Of a DNA stretch of 64,000 nt, positions 10,001 through 19,328 are shown piece after piece. Position numbers and translations under genes: made by a program. The notes under the pieces were generated by a model. That model was not told the DNA's origin and did not search any database. It saw only the letters and a list, made by a program, of their open reading frames with translations. Where the stretch lies: contig NZ_CP070975.1 of the NCBI RefSeq assembly GCF_017377875.1, forward strand, positions 2,480,001 to 2,544,000, read 5' to 3'. Position 1 is the first letter of the stretch. Each line of letters opens with the position of its first letter. This stretch comes from Alcaligenes sp. SORT26. Lineage in GTDB: Bacteria > Pseudomonadota > Gammaproteobacteria > Burkholderiales > Burkholderiaceae_B.

Positions 10001-13000
10001 CTGACATCAAAAAAGCGGATGGGACGGCCTGCCATATCAATCTGCGCACCGTCACGCAACATCACATCGCCTTGTGCGGTCAGGGTCAACTTGCCGCTCG
10101 GCAGCAAAACCGCACTATCGAAATTCAGATAACTACCTGCATCCAGCTTCAACTCCGCACCCAGCGACTGGGCGGCGGTCGCTGCATCGGGCTGCACATA
10201 ATTCGCACCTTCGGGACGAACGGCGTTAATGCTGCCACCGGCGCGAATATGGTTGACCGACCCTGCCTGCCCCGTAAACAGAGGCGTGCTGAAATTCACG
10301 TCTCCACCGTAGTAGGTCCAATCCTTGGCGCTTTCATCCCAGGCACCACGGCTGTGATAGACCGACAAAGAACCTTTGTGATTGGCCGTGATGCGTTCGC
10401 TGGCATTGAAGTTCACCGTGCCAAAGCCCAGAGCCAGACGGTCATGCGTGCCAACGGTATCCGGCTGACTGCGTGGGCCATAACCAAACTCGATCTGCTT
10501 GGCATCAATAAGCAAACGACCGTTGCCCGTACCTGCTCCGCCCGCAATGATGTTGCCTGCTGGTGTTGTGGCGCCGTTCCAGACCAGGATACCTGTCTCG
10601 ATACGCGCCTGAGTGCTCGCATCGCCGTAGCCGTAAATGGCTGGGGTGCCCAGCACCAGACGTTCCAGAGCCGACTTGCCGGTCGCCGGATCAATCGTGC
10701 TCAGGTTCACATCGCCGTAGAAGTTCACGGCATCACGTGCCGTCAGCACCAGGTTTTCCAGTGCGGGGGCACCCATTTGCGTGTCACCACGCAAGAGGCG
10801 TTCCAGAACGGACTGATTCAGCGTCAGCCCTGAAGGCAAAATACCCTTGGCGGCAGCCTGGGCCAGCGCATCCGCTCCACCCACATTAATGCCACCCATC
10901 GCCAGTACCAGATTGCGTGTGCCATAGCGCACGGACTCATCCAGCTCAAAGGATTTATTGGTGGCCGCCGTAATCGTGCCTTCCGAGTACAAACGGGTTT
11001 CACCGGAACAAGTGGCTCCAGTCGCGCAGGTCCCGATATGCAGGAAGCCTGCACCGACGGCACCCCAACTATCATCCGCTTTGGGGGCTGTCACATCCAG
11101 CCAACCATTGCTAAGAGCCAACACCCCTTTCTGACCCGGCTCCAGCACATAGCCTTCGCTGGAATCCCACGGCGCAGCGCCCTTGCCCAAGGTGTTGATC
11201 GTGGCACCTTGCTCAACAATCAGACCTTTTTCACGGTTACCGACAACCAAAAATACCTGTGCGGCTTCCAGCACCGCGCCATCACGAACAAAGATCGCAT
11301 CCGTACGGGTGCCACCCAAGCTGACGCGCCCCGCATCGCGGGTAGAACCATAGCCTTGCAACGCAAAGGTCGACGTCGGCGAACCACCAATACTGATCCC
11401 CGCCGCGCCCAGACGATTAAGCATGCCTGACTCGACCGACATACCCTCAAAACCAGCCGTAGGCGCAGCACCGTCGGCCAGCACCTCGATACGAGAACCT
11501 GTCAGCACCACCGTACCGCCACGGCCATTGCGGGCCGGTTCAAACCGGCTTGCGCCCTGCGCGATCTTCAAACTATGAGCAGCCACTTCCAACTGGCGAG
11601 CATCTCGCTCCAATTGCGGACGCGGCACGCTGTCGCGTGTGGCCCAATCCAGACCGAATTGCGAGTAAGAGGTTTCGTTGTATTGGGAATACTGGCGCAG
11701 GATATCGGCCGAGGTCAGCACCACGCGGGACGGCAGCGTGTCCACGATTGCGGTGTTCGCTACACCCAGACGTGCGGCCACATTGTAGGAACCGTTGCGC
11801 ATGGCAATGGCGCCGCCCATGGCCGCATTCGCACTTGCAGCACCGCTGATTTCAACGCGATACGCACCCGGCAACAAGGCATAGGTCGAAGGCAGCAAGG
11901 TATACGTGCCTTCTGCCAGGCCCGGCACACCCGCTCCGATATGAATCTGGCGACCCACCATGGGATCACCTGCCCCATTTTCAGCAGCCAGCGGAGCAAC
12001 GATTTGCTGCACACCGGGCACCACGGCATAGACCGGATTGCTGGACAGCTCGGGCAAGATAAAGCCGTTGGCGGTACTTTGAATCAAGGGATGCAAACGG
12101 GCATCGGTAGAGCCACCACGCCCGGTCAGGAAGCCTGCACCAGTCAGCTCACCCCCACCCGACAGATCCAGCAAAGCCCCTTCCTGTACATCAACGCTCG
12201 TCGCTTTCAGGTTCAAGTTACCCAGCAAACCACCCAGGCCTACATACGGGGCATCCAGACCACCGTAGTTATAGGTCAGGCCATCCACGGTGCCACCGTA
12301 CGGCATGAGCAGCCCCGCCGCACTGACCGAGCTGATACTGCCAGGGCGTAGCACCAGCGAGGTAGGAGCCTGCAGTCCACCCCCTACGCCAATACCCAAT
12401 TCCAGTTGACCCAAAGGTGCCAGCAGCACCCCGCCTTGATCAATATTGGCCGATTGCAAACGCAAGATACCCAAAGCAGAATACGGCTGCGACACATCAC
12501 CACTGCCGATGCGTTCAATGCGCAGGCTACGCTCGGGGTCGAACAACAACTGCGGGTTATTCCACTGATCACGCGCAATGTGACGGCCGGCCAGCACTTC
12601 CGCCGTCACCCCCGTACCCGGGTAGATACGACCTGCGGCCAGAACCAGATTACCGTCAGTCAGCAATTGCGTACGGTCACCCACGGTATGCTTCAAGAAG
12701 CGCAGATCGTTTTGGCCTCGCAATTCCACCGTATCAAAGCCAGCACGCGACACCTCTGCCTTGCCATCCTGCAAGGACGTGCCGTAAGCCCCAAAGGCGA
12801 CTCGGTTGGCGATATCCAGCACACCCGCCTCAATCAGCAAATGGGCATCGTCCAGCACCTCCACCATCTTGCCCACACTGCTGGCGGGATCCTGAATCAG
12901 GGGAGTGACGTACTTGTCGCGGGTGGCACGCGTTGCGCCTGCCAAACGGACATGGGGAGCAGCCAGCCTGATTGTCGAACCGACAAGAGAACCGGGCGCC

Positions 13001-16000
13001 AAGGCAATTTTGGGTACAGCCAGATGCAGGCTTTGCCCCATCGTCAGGTCCACGCCGTCTTCAATCGACAAGATACCGTTGGCCAGCAATGCCAGATTGT
13101 CGAAACCACCGGACTGGATACGATCCACACCGATACGGGCATGGCCGTACTGCAAACCGGCATCTGCACGACCGGGTTCCAGATCGGGCGACAGGTTCTC
13201 CAACTGCTGCTCGCGCACCAGCGTCATTTCACGGTGTGCCAGCACCCGATTGCTCGGCCCGGCTGCCAGCGAATAGTTAGGCGCTTCCAATGCCAGGGAC
13301 AAGGTGCCGCCTGCCGCATTGGCACCCCCGGCCTTGGCCTGCATGTCTCCATCCAGATACAGACCATTAAAGCTGGCCAGATGGATCACGCCCCCATTCG
13401 AGGCCAGGGTCTGTGCGCCCTGACCGGGCAGATCCAGCGTAGCCGAACTGCCTGAGGCCAGCAGACGGGCGCCTTCACGAATCACAATAAAATTGTCGAT
13501 GGCATTGAAGGCCGTAGCCGCAGCCTGGTACTTGCTGCCAATCTCGATACGACCACCGTTCAGCACCTTGCCATAACGCTGGCCCTGGCTGTCTACCGCC
13601 GTCATGGCCTTGCCCGACACATCCAGCAAGGCCGTACTGCCCAGCCAGACCGACCCATCATGGCCCTTGATATGGTTAGCGTCGTCGCCCCCCGAATTCA
13701 AACCATAAATGCCAACTTTTCCGCCTGCGGCCTGCAAGGTGCCATCAATCGTGATCTGACCATTTCCTTGCAAGGTGATGCTCTGACCATCATCCACTTT
13801 GATCAGGGCGCCCCGTCCAACGGAGAGCGAAGGGCCACTTGGGTCCACACTTTGTTTTTTGTACTCATAGCCGGAGCTCAGGCTCAGACTGGCCCCGCCA
13901 CGCTGGCTGACCGCCCCCTTTTCAGGAGACTCGCTAAATTCAGGTGGCAGCCACAAGGTGGCGGCCTGCCACGGATCACTACCCGTCGCCAATTGGCGGG
14001 CAGCGGGCAAATCCAGCAACATGACGGGTCGGTTCAGCGTCAGATTGGCATCTTGCGCCACGGCCACCCCAAAGCCGCCCAGCACCTCGTACTGAGCAAA
14101 GCCTTTTTGGAATTGGCTGCTATCCAGATGCAGCACGGAATCCACCGCGACGTCCTGCGTCAAACGGGTACCGGCACGCAACAAGGTTCCGGCCGCATAG
14201 CTCAGCTCGGCATTGGCAACTGTGCCTGCTTTATACACACCGGCAGAAGGTGCAATCGCGATGCCGTTGGGGAAAATAGCCGGTGGCAGCACGTAATCCT
14301 TCGGGAAGCTGCCCGGGGTCAGGATCTCCATAATCACGGTGCCTGCCGGCAAGGTAGGAGGCGTACTCCAGCTATAGCCATCTACCCGCAACTGCTGGCC
14401 GTTAGACAGCCACACCATATAACTGGTGTTTTCATTGCTGGGTTTGGGCAAGGTCCAGGCCGTCGTCAAATGAATCCAGCTAGCCGGATTGGACTGCTCC
14501 ACTTTGGGCGCACCACCAATGACTTCACCCGCTGCTGCGTGAGTACGTGTGTAGTGAAAATCCACGGGCAAAATTGCACCGGGGGCAATGGTGAACCCTT
14601 CCAGGGTCACCAAGTCAGCCAAAGAGGCCTCGCCCGCCTGCAGCACGCCATCACTACCGGCGACAGTGCCACCCAGGACAATCGCATTACCGCTTTGGAA
14701 ACGCATGGTGCCGCCCCCCGCGACACCATGCCCCCTCACTTCCCCTTCAAAAAACAGCTTGCCACCCATACCCGTGGCATTGGCCAGATGTGCATCGGCC
14801 GCCAGGGTGATATTGCCGCCCTTACCACCCTGCACGGAACCATCAGCCATATAGGTCGCGCCCGAGGACACGTCCAGCACAGCATGTTCTGCCACGATCA
14901 CATCACCGCTACTGCGCAGTATGATCTCGCCCCCGTTTCGCCAGGGCAGATAACGCATATCGCGGCTGTCCAGCTCCTGATTGCTCCACAGACCACGAGC
15001 ATCCAGCCTCACCCCAGAATCAATCTGTGTATGCGTGGTGTAGCCCGCTGGCGTATCCGCCACTTTGCTAAGCTGCCAGCCGTTGCCGGAACTGATCCAT
15101 TTGTCGACCAGATCACCCAGCACAATACGACCGCCCTGTGCCGTCACATCAGCATGCACATCCACTTGTGCCGCATGCAAGGCCACTTCACCGCCCAAGG
15201 CGACCGCGAAAGCCTCGTTCACAGCCACGTTGTGGCTGGCGTAGACGCGCAAGGCACCCAGGCCCATTTTCGTTAACCAGTCCGAATCCAGCGTGATGGA
15301 CGAAGACGCGGCATCCGACGCATCACCACTGTCTTGCCCGCTGGTCTTGCCAATCACCACTTTCTCGATCAAGGCGCTGGGGGTGTAGCGCAGATTTTGT
15401 GTGTCCTTGTCGTAGACCGGTATCCAGCCACCCAGAATCAGTTCGGCGCGACGAGCGACGGCGGTTTGAGACTGCTGATAGCCGTCCAGCCTGGCAGCGG
15501 GTGCCTGAATCTGGCGCGGGCCCTGATAGGTTTCGGATTCGATATGGCCTTGCAGGTCGGCAGCCTTGGTCGAGATAACGAGACGACCGGCATCACGCCC
15601 TACCGTATAACCTTCTTCGTAGCGCTGTGTGGGGGCCAGAATCGGATTGTAGAAACTGCGGGTTTGACCCCAGCGTGCGCTGGTCTGCTGGTAGCCCTTG
15701 TACAAGCCTTCGTAGAGCAGATCGCCCGGGGCGCTGTCTACGGAGTACAGACGTCCATCCACACCCCGCAACCAGCTTTGACGAACAAAACCGCTTTGCA
15801 CATCCAAGGTGCCACCGGACAGATTGATGATGGAGCCCGGACGCGTCACCACGCTGGCACCGCTGAACTGCACGGTGCCGCCCTGGGCCGACCACTCACC
15901 AATACCGTGGCTGGCTACCCCCAGGTAACCGCCCACTTCCAGGAGCCCACCTGCCGTATACCAGCGGTCTTTCTCGTAGCCATTGGTTCCGGCTGGCACA

Positions 16001-17679
16001 AACACCAGATTGCGACGATCCAGCCAGACATCGCTGCTGCGCAGATTGTCGCCTTCGCGGTTAACCGGGGCATCGCGCTGCTCGTTGCCCTGGATATTGA
16101 TCTGCACATTATTGGCTTCCATAGCCACCCGCACGCCCACGTGGCCGGAGACATCAATCACGGCATCTTTGCGGACGTCGCTGTTCTTGGCCGCATCCAC
16201 AAAGACCTGGCCGCCCGTGGCCAGGGTCAGGCTGTCGGCATCGAACACAACATCGCCACCGCTGGCAATTTGCACCAGCGACTGGTCACGACGATGGCGC
16301 AAGCCATCGCCTTCTTTATCGGATTCTTTGATCAGGGCTTCGCGCTGTACGTCCAGTGCGGTCGCGGCGCTTTCATCCAGCACGATAGCGGTCACGCTGT
16401 CTTTGCCCAAGGTTACAGTGGACTGGGCATCGGTCTTGTTGTTCTGCAGGTGAATGGTGCCGCGAGTATGCACCGAGGTACTGGAAACCAGCACGCCCTC
16501 CTGACTGATCGTGCGCCCCGCCAGGGTGATGTCGCCGGTTGCAGCCTGGATCAAGCCCTTGTTTTGTACCTTGCCGCTTTTATCCGCTGCACCCGCTTGC
16601 ACCACAACCGTGTTGCCACGGGTCGTGGAGTTCACATTTTCTTCTGTCCCCACCCCTTTGCGGATGATGAAGTTTTCACCCGCCGCCAAGGCAACTTGTC
16701 CGCCGGGCGTGGAGATACTGCCCGCGTTCACCACTTCCTGACCCAGCAAGAGCACATAGCCCCCGCCCTGGTTCACGGTCTCGGAGGCATGCGTGCCAAT
16801 ATGCGCACCGGCCTGCACTTCAATCTTGCCCTGCGCATTGGTAAAGGACGCTGTGTTGGCATCCTTGCCGTACAAACCTTCAGTGAACTGCTTGTCGGTC
16901 ATGGTGGCCGCTGCCGTCACCAGATTGCGCACGTTGATCTGCGAGGAACCACTGAACACCACCCCGTTCTGGTTCACCACCATTACGGTGCCGTCGCCCT
17001 TGATGGCCCCCTGAATCTGGCTAGGTGCCGTGTCCGCTCCCACCACGCGGTTCAGCACCGCATCGGTGGCTTTTTGCTGGAACTGCACCGTGGTGTTGCG
17101 GCCCACGTTAAAGCTTTCCCAGTTCAGCACCGCTTTGCTTTCGGTCTGCTTGATAGCCACATTGTGCTGGCCCTTCTCTTCCGTATGGACAGGGCGCTCG
17201 GCTCCGGTCCATACATGCAGATTGCCTGCGGCATCACGGTCCCACACCCCGCCTTGCACGTAGCCCTCTGGCACTCCGGCTTCTTTAGCGGCGGCCTCGC
17301 GCGCGGCTTTTTGGGCAGCCTGTTGCGCCGCAATGGCACTGGCCGTGCGGCCCAGATTTTCTACCGAGCGTGCTAATTGCTGACGCGCTTCGGCATGTTG
17401 GCGGGCTGCAGAATTCAGTACGCCATTACCAGGGTCTGCGATAGCGCCTTGCGCACCCGACACATTGCGCTCTACCGCGCCCCTGGCGGCAAACCACGCC
17501 CCCGATACGGGCTGACTTTGTGCGTAAGCCTGTGCACTTAAACCACCCGTAACCAGCAAGGTCGCAATGGCGCGTGCGACCGGCGTAAGGCGATTCCGGG
17601 ACTTGTCGCGAGAAGCTCTATCGACGTGGTTTCTAGGATCAGATGACTTGGAAGACAAACTGCGTAGGCGTGGCGACAT
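4057..17679 (-). CDS. Giant filamentous-haemagglutinin-family exoprotein (TpsA, PdtA-like)
   Basis: About 4,540 residues from the ATG at 17679; a TTG at 17754 would add 25 residues but has no properly spaced ribosome site. A long signal peptide ends near residue 54 (AQAYAQ). Next is an Ala/Gln-rich, probably helical stretch (~85-135) and then the TPS secretion domain (~155-300), marked by HNVAIKQTESKAVLNWESF-type and NQNGVVFSGSSQINV motifs. The bulk is a very long beta-helix with repeated Gly/Asp/Asn-rich turns. The C-terminus has two copies of a short motif, VQILGFG (~4476) and VQVLGLG (~4514), and ends basic. The tail resembles the C-terminal domain I recall as DUF3739 of this family. TpsA proteins cross the outer membrane through a TpsB partner; the partner here is at 27427-29040. 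Role is probably a surface or secreted adhesin, by family. Long open frames on the opposite strand are codon-bias shadows. Confidence 0.92.
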   Translation of the reverse strand: MSPRLRSLSSKSSDPRNHVDRASRDKSRNRLTPVARAIATLLVTGGLSAQAYAQSQPVSGAWFAARGAVERNVSGAQGAIADPGNGVLNSAARQHAEARQQLARSVENLGRTASAIAAQQAAQKAAREAAAKEAGVPEGYVQGGVWDRDAAGNLHVWTGAERPVHTEEKGQHNVAIKQTESKAVLNWESFNVGRNTTVQFQQKATDAVLNRVVGADTAPSQIQGAIKGDGTVMVVNQNGVVFSGSSQINVRNLVTAAATMTDKQFTEGLYGKDANTASFTNAQGKIEVQAGAHIGTHASETVNQGGGYVLLLGQEVVNAGSISTPGGQVALAAGENFIIRKGVGTEENVNSTTRGNTVVVQAGAADKSGKVQNKGLIQAATGDITLAGRTISQEGVLVSSTSVHTRGTIHLQNNKTDAQSTVTLGKDSVTAIVLDESAATALDVQREALIKESDKEGDGLRHRRDQSLVQIASGGDVVFDADSLTLATGGQVFVDAAKNSDVRKDAVIDVSGHVGVRVAMEANNVQINIQGNEQRDAPVNREGDNLRSSDVWLDRRNLVFVPAGTNGYEKDRWYTAGGLLEVGGYLGVASHGIGEWSAQGGTVQFSGASVVTRPGSIINLSGGTLDVQSGFVRQSWLRGVDGRLYSVDSAPGDLLYEGLYKGYQQTSARWGQTRSFYNPILAPTQRYEEGYTVGRDAGRLVISTKAADLQGHIESETYQGPRQIQAPAARLDGYQQSQTAVARRAELILGGWIPVYDKDTQNLRYTPSALIEKVVIGKTSGQDSGDASDAASSSITLDSDWLTKMGLGALRVYASHNVAVNEAFAVALGGEVALHAAQVDVHADVTAQGGRIVLGDLVDKWISSGNGWQLSKVADTPAGYTTHTQIDSGVRLDARGLWSNQELDSRDMRYLPWRNGGEIILRSSGDVIVAEHAVLDVSSGATYMADGSVQGGKGGNITLAADAHLANATGMGGKLFFEGEVRGHGVAGGGTMRFQSGNAIVLGGTVAGSDGVLQAGEASLADLVTLEGFTIAPGAILPVDFHYTRTHAAAGEVIGGAPKVEQSNPASWIHLTTAWTLPKPSNENTSYMVWLSNGQQLRVDGYSWSTPPTLPAGTVIMEILTPGSFPKDYVLPPAIFPNGIAIAPSAGVYKAGTVANAELSYAAGTLLRAGTRLTQDVAVDSVLHLDSSQFQKGFAQYEVLGGFGVAVAQDANLTLNRPVMLLDLPAARQLATGSDPWQAATLWLPPEFSESPEKGAVSQRGGASLSLSSGYEYKKQSVDPSGPSLSVGRGALIKVDDGQSITLQGNGQITIDGTLQAAGGKVGIYGLNSGGDDANHIKGHDGSVWLGSTALLDVSGKAMTAVDSQGQRYGKVLNGGRIEIGSKYQAAATAFNAIDNFIVIREGARLLASGSSATLDLPGQGAQTLASNGGVIHLASFNGLYLDGDMQAKAGGANAAGGTLSLALEAPNYSLAAGPSNRVLAHREMTLVREQQLENLSPDLEPGRADAGLQYGHARIGVDRIQSGGFDNLALLANGILSIEDGVDLTMGQSLHLAVPKIALAPGSLVGSTIRLAAPHVRLAGATRATRDKYVTPLIQDPASSVGKMVEVLDDAHLLIEAGVLDIANRVAFGAYGTSLQDGKAEVSRAGFDTVELRGQNDLRFLKHTVGDRTQLLTDGNLVLAAGRIYPGTGVTAEVLAGRHIARDQWNNPQLLFDPERSLRIERIGSGDVSQPYSALGILRLQSANIDQGGVLLAPLGQLELGIGVGGGLQAPTSLVLRPGSISSVSAAGLLMPYGGTVDGLTYNYGGLDAPYVGLGGLLGNLNLKATSVDVQEGALLDLSGGGELTGAGFLTGRGGSTDARLHPLIQSTANGFILPELSSNPVYAVVPGVQQIVAPLAAENGAGDPMVGRQIHIGAGVPGLAEGTYTLLPSTYALLPGAYRVEISGAASANAAMGGAIAMRNGSYNVAARLGVANTAIVDTLPSRVVLTSADILRQYSQYNETSYSQFGLDWATRDSVPRPQLERDARQLEVAAHSLKIAQGASRFEPARNGRGGTVVLTGSRIEVLADGAAPTAGFEGMSVESGMLNRLGAAGISIGGSPTSTFALQGYGSTRDAGRVSLGGTRTDAIFVRDGAVLEAAQVFLVVGNREKGLIVEQGATINTLGKGAAPWDSSEGYVLEPGQKGVLALSNGWLDVTAPKADDSWGAVGAGFLHIGTCATGATCSGETRLYSEGTITAATNKSFELDESVRYGTRNLVLAMGGINVGGADALAQAAAKGILPSGLTLNQSVLERLLRGDTQMGAPALENLVLTARDAVNFYGDVNLSTIDPATGKSALERLVLGTPAIYGYGDASTQARIETGILVWNGATTPAGNIIAGGAGTGNGRLLIDAKQIEFGYGPRSQPDTVGTHDRLALGFGTVNFNASERITANHKGSLSVYHSRGAWDESAKDWTYYGGDVNFSTPLFTGQAGSVNHIRAGGSINAVRPEGANYVQPDAATAAQSLGAELKLDAGSYLNFDSAVLLPSGKLTLTAQGDVMLRDGAQIDMAGRPIRFFDVSKYSWGGDVILNSRGGNVVQDAASLIDLSAQQNRAGKLTTLAMDGLLDLRGRISGAASGHYDAGGTLVPFGAGFIEARAQQIADFAALNTRLNEGSVWGGRSFQLRQGDLTIGDELKAREINVSVDNGSLTVVGKVDASGEQAGSIRLAAKRGLTLAGTAVLDTSASVLRRDSYGQVIEAPNRAVIELDSGLGRLLLADGMSMNLSVAGTDARYGTVALNAPRLGGATGNDVDIDARGALNISGAKSIAVNAFYQYDDAEPGTDLTVDGRSYQRIDQDYLKKKHQDSETFINKALANQALMQGKLAGLRAYGDEFHLRPGVEIVSNAAINPDGDLHVDGDIDLSGFRYASVNPHSQKSSLYGSGEAGALVLRAAGDLAIFGSVTDGFDTSVLGVTADDQSWVLPAGRMPFGGDLIIPRGGMVTLDTGTQFAAGRTLNYDVPVGAMTLPRDTLIPGLVSLAQSLSLPAGTVLSAAVLDASGQVIYAAGTVLKEPVVLQANMQLSAGFRLPEDAQIAATWWPKGVPLPVAMKLTQPVNLSKGSLVPSETDVILPGGVAMVDLRPRDTDDMQGRMLALAPMLAAGSQSWDIRLVAGADTAAADNRLTAVGSNKRLMLADTHFGLGVKTVLVPGTGSPATYEYSWGDLSQFEELVNLMFGEYLLSFVPTPGAVITQAEVDELSSMGFIGIDPMGLNEFGMGVMVAARELTPATPPEMEDVTQAAREQLFSVLRTGVGDLDLVSGGDIEMNSLYGVYTAGTPSASMGAAYNQARGKLPDGTVLRKEGKRFESLVNGGADSLYQAWYPENGGNLLLRAQGSVKGDLVGNNSGRNDLEYTFHNTRQQIASTAVGSWLWRQGTGSAVSGSEGVPSAWWVNFGTYVAGAADGNYSEYDTWLFANDPFLTGFTGVGTLGGGNLTVEAGADAGMLDQRGIRSTWNQQSHTPRSQGLHLVVGSTGRVTPGGELVQTGGGDLILRLGGTLNPNPEVRLNEHDLNSTFVNLRGATALDAGAIGGIKQGFGGADQMDTRPANLYTAGGGAATGGPILILGDSAVRMQTRGDLVLGSVADPGRTALLHSTPFSVDGQHYDGNGWSWFSLWTPATGVDLFSAGGNLTPTTAWDERIAYENTRWGDLNRNQSHNADGHFYPSILRATAANGNIAYGASASDATVSVGSGGLLRYGFGTVLAPSPIGEQFVNASGRGELQFLAGRSILGAGYVFSASTADPAAMPSPIRPGFVGLVSQTGGGEHGFNPRIIHNVDSEAMRLNNWFTVSTNGGITSLYGGRATAGSLFVFGTPVNIATAAKQRQPARYYAVNGDIVGLRVGQEVLLGYPPGSAGSRMEGSVPVAIRAGRDITDSGTRLGQQDAVAGSWSPTATTRGNLITHAWADDISIVEAGRDVRNSSFYIQGPGLLDVSAGRHVYLADKGEIKSLGPLASAVSESRGGGASISVSAGMGEGAHWDDFAARYLNPDNQADLELPFADQQGKALYVYNRGLTLSQWLQREFAYTGDEAGAQSFLDQKQAELDLVRDQARAEGRTASSRPLAREYKLESQLHLVNWLTTRFAGDNGLGLHFDAASMDARSFFDTLPPEQQRSYLRNVYYAELRASGREYNDGDSKRAGSYLRGREAIATLFPERDAQGKALSYAGDLTMYSSALYYDADYVNNTSGKNRPTPKVNYLTKAEWEALGMPGYNVSFYDVLDAGIHTNFGGDISILTPGGRALVGVDGGFNPGPGSGVITQGEGDINFFSQSDILMGQSRVFTTFGGNILAWSAAGDINAGRGSKTTVVYTPQRRVYDLFGNVALSPSTPNTGAGIATLNPVPEVPPGYIDLIAPLGTVDAGEAGIRVSGDINIAALRVVNADNIQVQGESKGIPVVATVNTGALTNASATASSAASAAQDTVNRARAQARQNLPSVITVQILGFGDAGQSGGGATSSGAGPATSKIDASAYRQDSTVQVLGLGANPQSALDRLTPEERRRMTL

Positions 17680-17767
17680 TGCTTGAGGTTCCCGGCTTAA
17701 GACTGGAGGGATTTCGTATCCATATCTACAAGACTGGTTTGGACGAGAAATCAATCACCCTAATTTT

Positions 17768-17782
17768 GTTACTTTATGTAAC
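17768..17782. promoter_or_regulatory. GTTAC-N5-GTAAC inverted repeat upstream of tpsA
   Basis: GTTAC (17768-17772) and GTAAC (17778-17782) form a perfect short dyad 89-103 bp upstream of the tpsA ATG. It overlaps the last base of the fecR stop codon. It could be an operator or part of a promoter for separate transcription of tpsA. No function is established. Confidence 0.25.
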
Positions 17783-18759
17783 TAAGCCTGCCTTAACAAG
17801 GCAATCCCACCGGCCAGCTCTTGCACACGTATGCCCGACATGGCGCGCAGCATGTCCAGGGCCAAGTCCATATCGCTGATGGACAGGCTTAAATACACCG
17901 GGCGGCTTTTCAGGCTATCGCTATAGACCACGATCTTGCCGGGCCTGTAGCGGTTCAGCTCCTCCACCACCTCGGACAGAGCCTGGCCTTCAAACGCCAG
18001 ATAGCCGCGACGCCAGGAACTGACCTGATCCAGATTGGGTCGCTGCACGGCTTGGATACGCTCGTAGTCGTAAACCGTTTGCTGACCCGCCTGCAAGGTG
18101 ACGGTTTGATTGGCTTGCACCATCATTTGTCCTTGCAGACACGTCACCGTGACCGTGCGCCCGGTGTAACGCACATTGAATTGCGCCTGCTGGGCCTGCA
18201 TACGCCCCGGCCCGGCCTGTACGTGAAGATGACTAGTAGCGCCATCCAGCACATGAATTTCAACCTCGCCTTCTACCAGCTCTATGCCTGCACCTTGCGC
18301 GGTATCGCGGCGGTTGAGGCAGGTCTGGGTATTCATCTGAATAGCCACAGCCTGACCGATCTGAATTTCACGCTGCTCGCCCACACCGGTCCGAAAGTCC
18401 GACGTCAGCTCCGTGAACGATGGCCACAAGCCCCAGGGCGGGTGCACCACACCAACAACGGCCAAAGCCGATGCGGCAAACGCCCCACCCATAAAGGCGC
18501 GTCGGGCCGTAAAGACGGGCTGGGCAGCGGGTGCTTTCCATTCCGGCAATAAATGCCTTGCTGCCTGCAAACCGGGGGTCACGGTGTTCATTGTCACCAT
18601 CACTTCCCGCCAGGCCGCACGGTGCTCCGGACTTTGCTCCAGCCATTGCTGAAAATCCTGGGCATCAGACTGCCGGGCACTGCCCGAATGCAACTGCACC
18701 CACCATTGATTGGCTTGGGTGCGAATGGCATCGGATAGGGAGGATGAAGGAAGACTCAT
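17782..18759 (-). CDS. FecR-family anti-sigma factor (VreR-like)
   Basis: A 325-residue protein starting at the ATG at 18759, 17 bp after the sigma stop. The N-terminal ~75 residues form the cytoplasmic sigma-binding region (ANQWWVQLHSGSARQSDAQDFQQWL; HRAAWREV). One hydrophobic segment lies around residues 90-108 (FMGGAFAASALAVVGVVHP). The periplasmic FecR domain follows (TGVGEQREIQIGQAVAIQM; GIELVEGEVEIHVLDG; AQFNVRYTGRTVTVTCLQG) and then a STN-like C-terminal part (AFEGQALSEVVEELNRY). It should hold the adjacent ECF factor and receive the signal from the STN protein encoded at 19329-20060. By analogy with P. aeruginosa VreA-VreI-VreR, from memory, it is the third member of the trio. The usual FecR 'GT-F' position reads QAQFNVRY, a mild deviation. 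Confidence 0.88.
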   Translation of the reverse strand: MSLPSSSLSDAIRTQANQWWVQLHSGSARQSDAQDFQQWLEQSPEHRAAWREVMVTMNTVTPGLQAARHLLPEWKAPAAQPVFTARRAFMGGAFAASALAVVGVVHPPWGLWPSFTELTSDFRTGVGEQREIQIGQAVAIQMNTQTCLNRRDTAQGAGIELVEGEVEIHVLDGATSHLHVQAGPGRMQAQQAQFNVRYTGRTVTVTCLQGQMMVQANQTVTLQAGQQTVYDYERIQAVQRPNLDQVSSWRRGYLAFEGQALSEVVEELNRYRPGKIVVYSDSLKSRPVYLSLSISDMDLALDMLRAMSGIRVQELAGGIALLRQA

Positions 18760-18776
18760 GGTGCAAACAGTAGGCA

Positions 18777-19325
18777 TCAGGAAAGACTGTCGGAGACACT
18801 GACACCCACAGCATCGTTGAATTGTTCTGCGCAGCGCAGGCGCAAATAGTCCAGCGCGCGCATCATTTCCTTGTTCACCAGGGAAACCGAAATATTGTAC
18901 TGTTTGGCGATCTGGGCATAGGTCAGACCATCCACCCGCGAAGCCATCAATATCGAGCGCTGACGGATGGGCATATCCTGCAAAACAGCCAACAACTGCG
19001 CAGTCGTGATGCGCGCCCAGGCGCAGCGCTGGGTGTCGTAACTATCGTCAGCAATATGGGTCAAGGCATCCAGATCCATGGCCGTCAGCAAGTTGTTGCG
19101 CTGCTTGTAAGAATCAATGGCGATATGGGTGGCCATGCGCAGCAGGTAGGCTTCGTCGTTATTCACCGACACGCCATTCCCCACGCCGCCAATCCGTATC
19201 CAGGTTTCCTGCAAGGCATCGGCGGCATCCTCACGCGAACCAATCGTGCGCTCCAAGCGACGACGCAAATGCGTGTAGCGGGCAATCAGGCTTTGGCGCA
19301 AACGGCTACGCAGGGCGTCGGACAT
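18777..19325 (-). CDS. ECF sigma factor (VreI-like)
   Basis: A 182-residue FecI-type sigma factor. Region 2 spans residues 15-80 (LERTIGSREDAADALQETWIRI; AYLLRMATHIAIDSYKQR). Region 4 spans about 115-170 (MPIRQRSILMASRVDGLTYAQIAKQYNISVSLVNKEM in order, with the helix-turn-helix at YAQIAKQYNISVSLV). The ATG at 19325 is 3 bp after the stop of the STN+TonB-C gene, so the two are translationally linked, and fecR follows at once. In the comparable P. aeruginosa PUMA3 system the sigma factor drives its own downstream secretion genes; here the likely targets are tpsA and the tpsB-exb operon. A target promoter could not be identified by eye. Confidence 0.92.
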   Translation of the reverse strand: MSDALRSRLRQSLIARYTHLRRRLERTIGSREDAADALQETWIRIGGVGNGVSVNNDEAYLLRMATHIAIDSYKQRNNLLTAMDLDALTHIADDSYDTQRCAWARITTAQLLAVLQDMPIRQRSILMASRVDGLTYAQIAKQYNISVSLVNKEMMRALDYLRLRCAEQFNDAVGVSVSDSLS

Positions 19326-19328
19326 GAT

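Noticed and set aside
4057-17679. CRISPR-like or tandem DNA repeats in the giant gene
   Set aside because: The protein is repetitive in fold, but no exact DNA repeat with regular spacing was seen by eye; divergence of the beta-helix turns is high.
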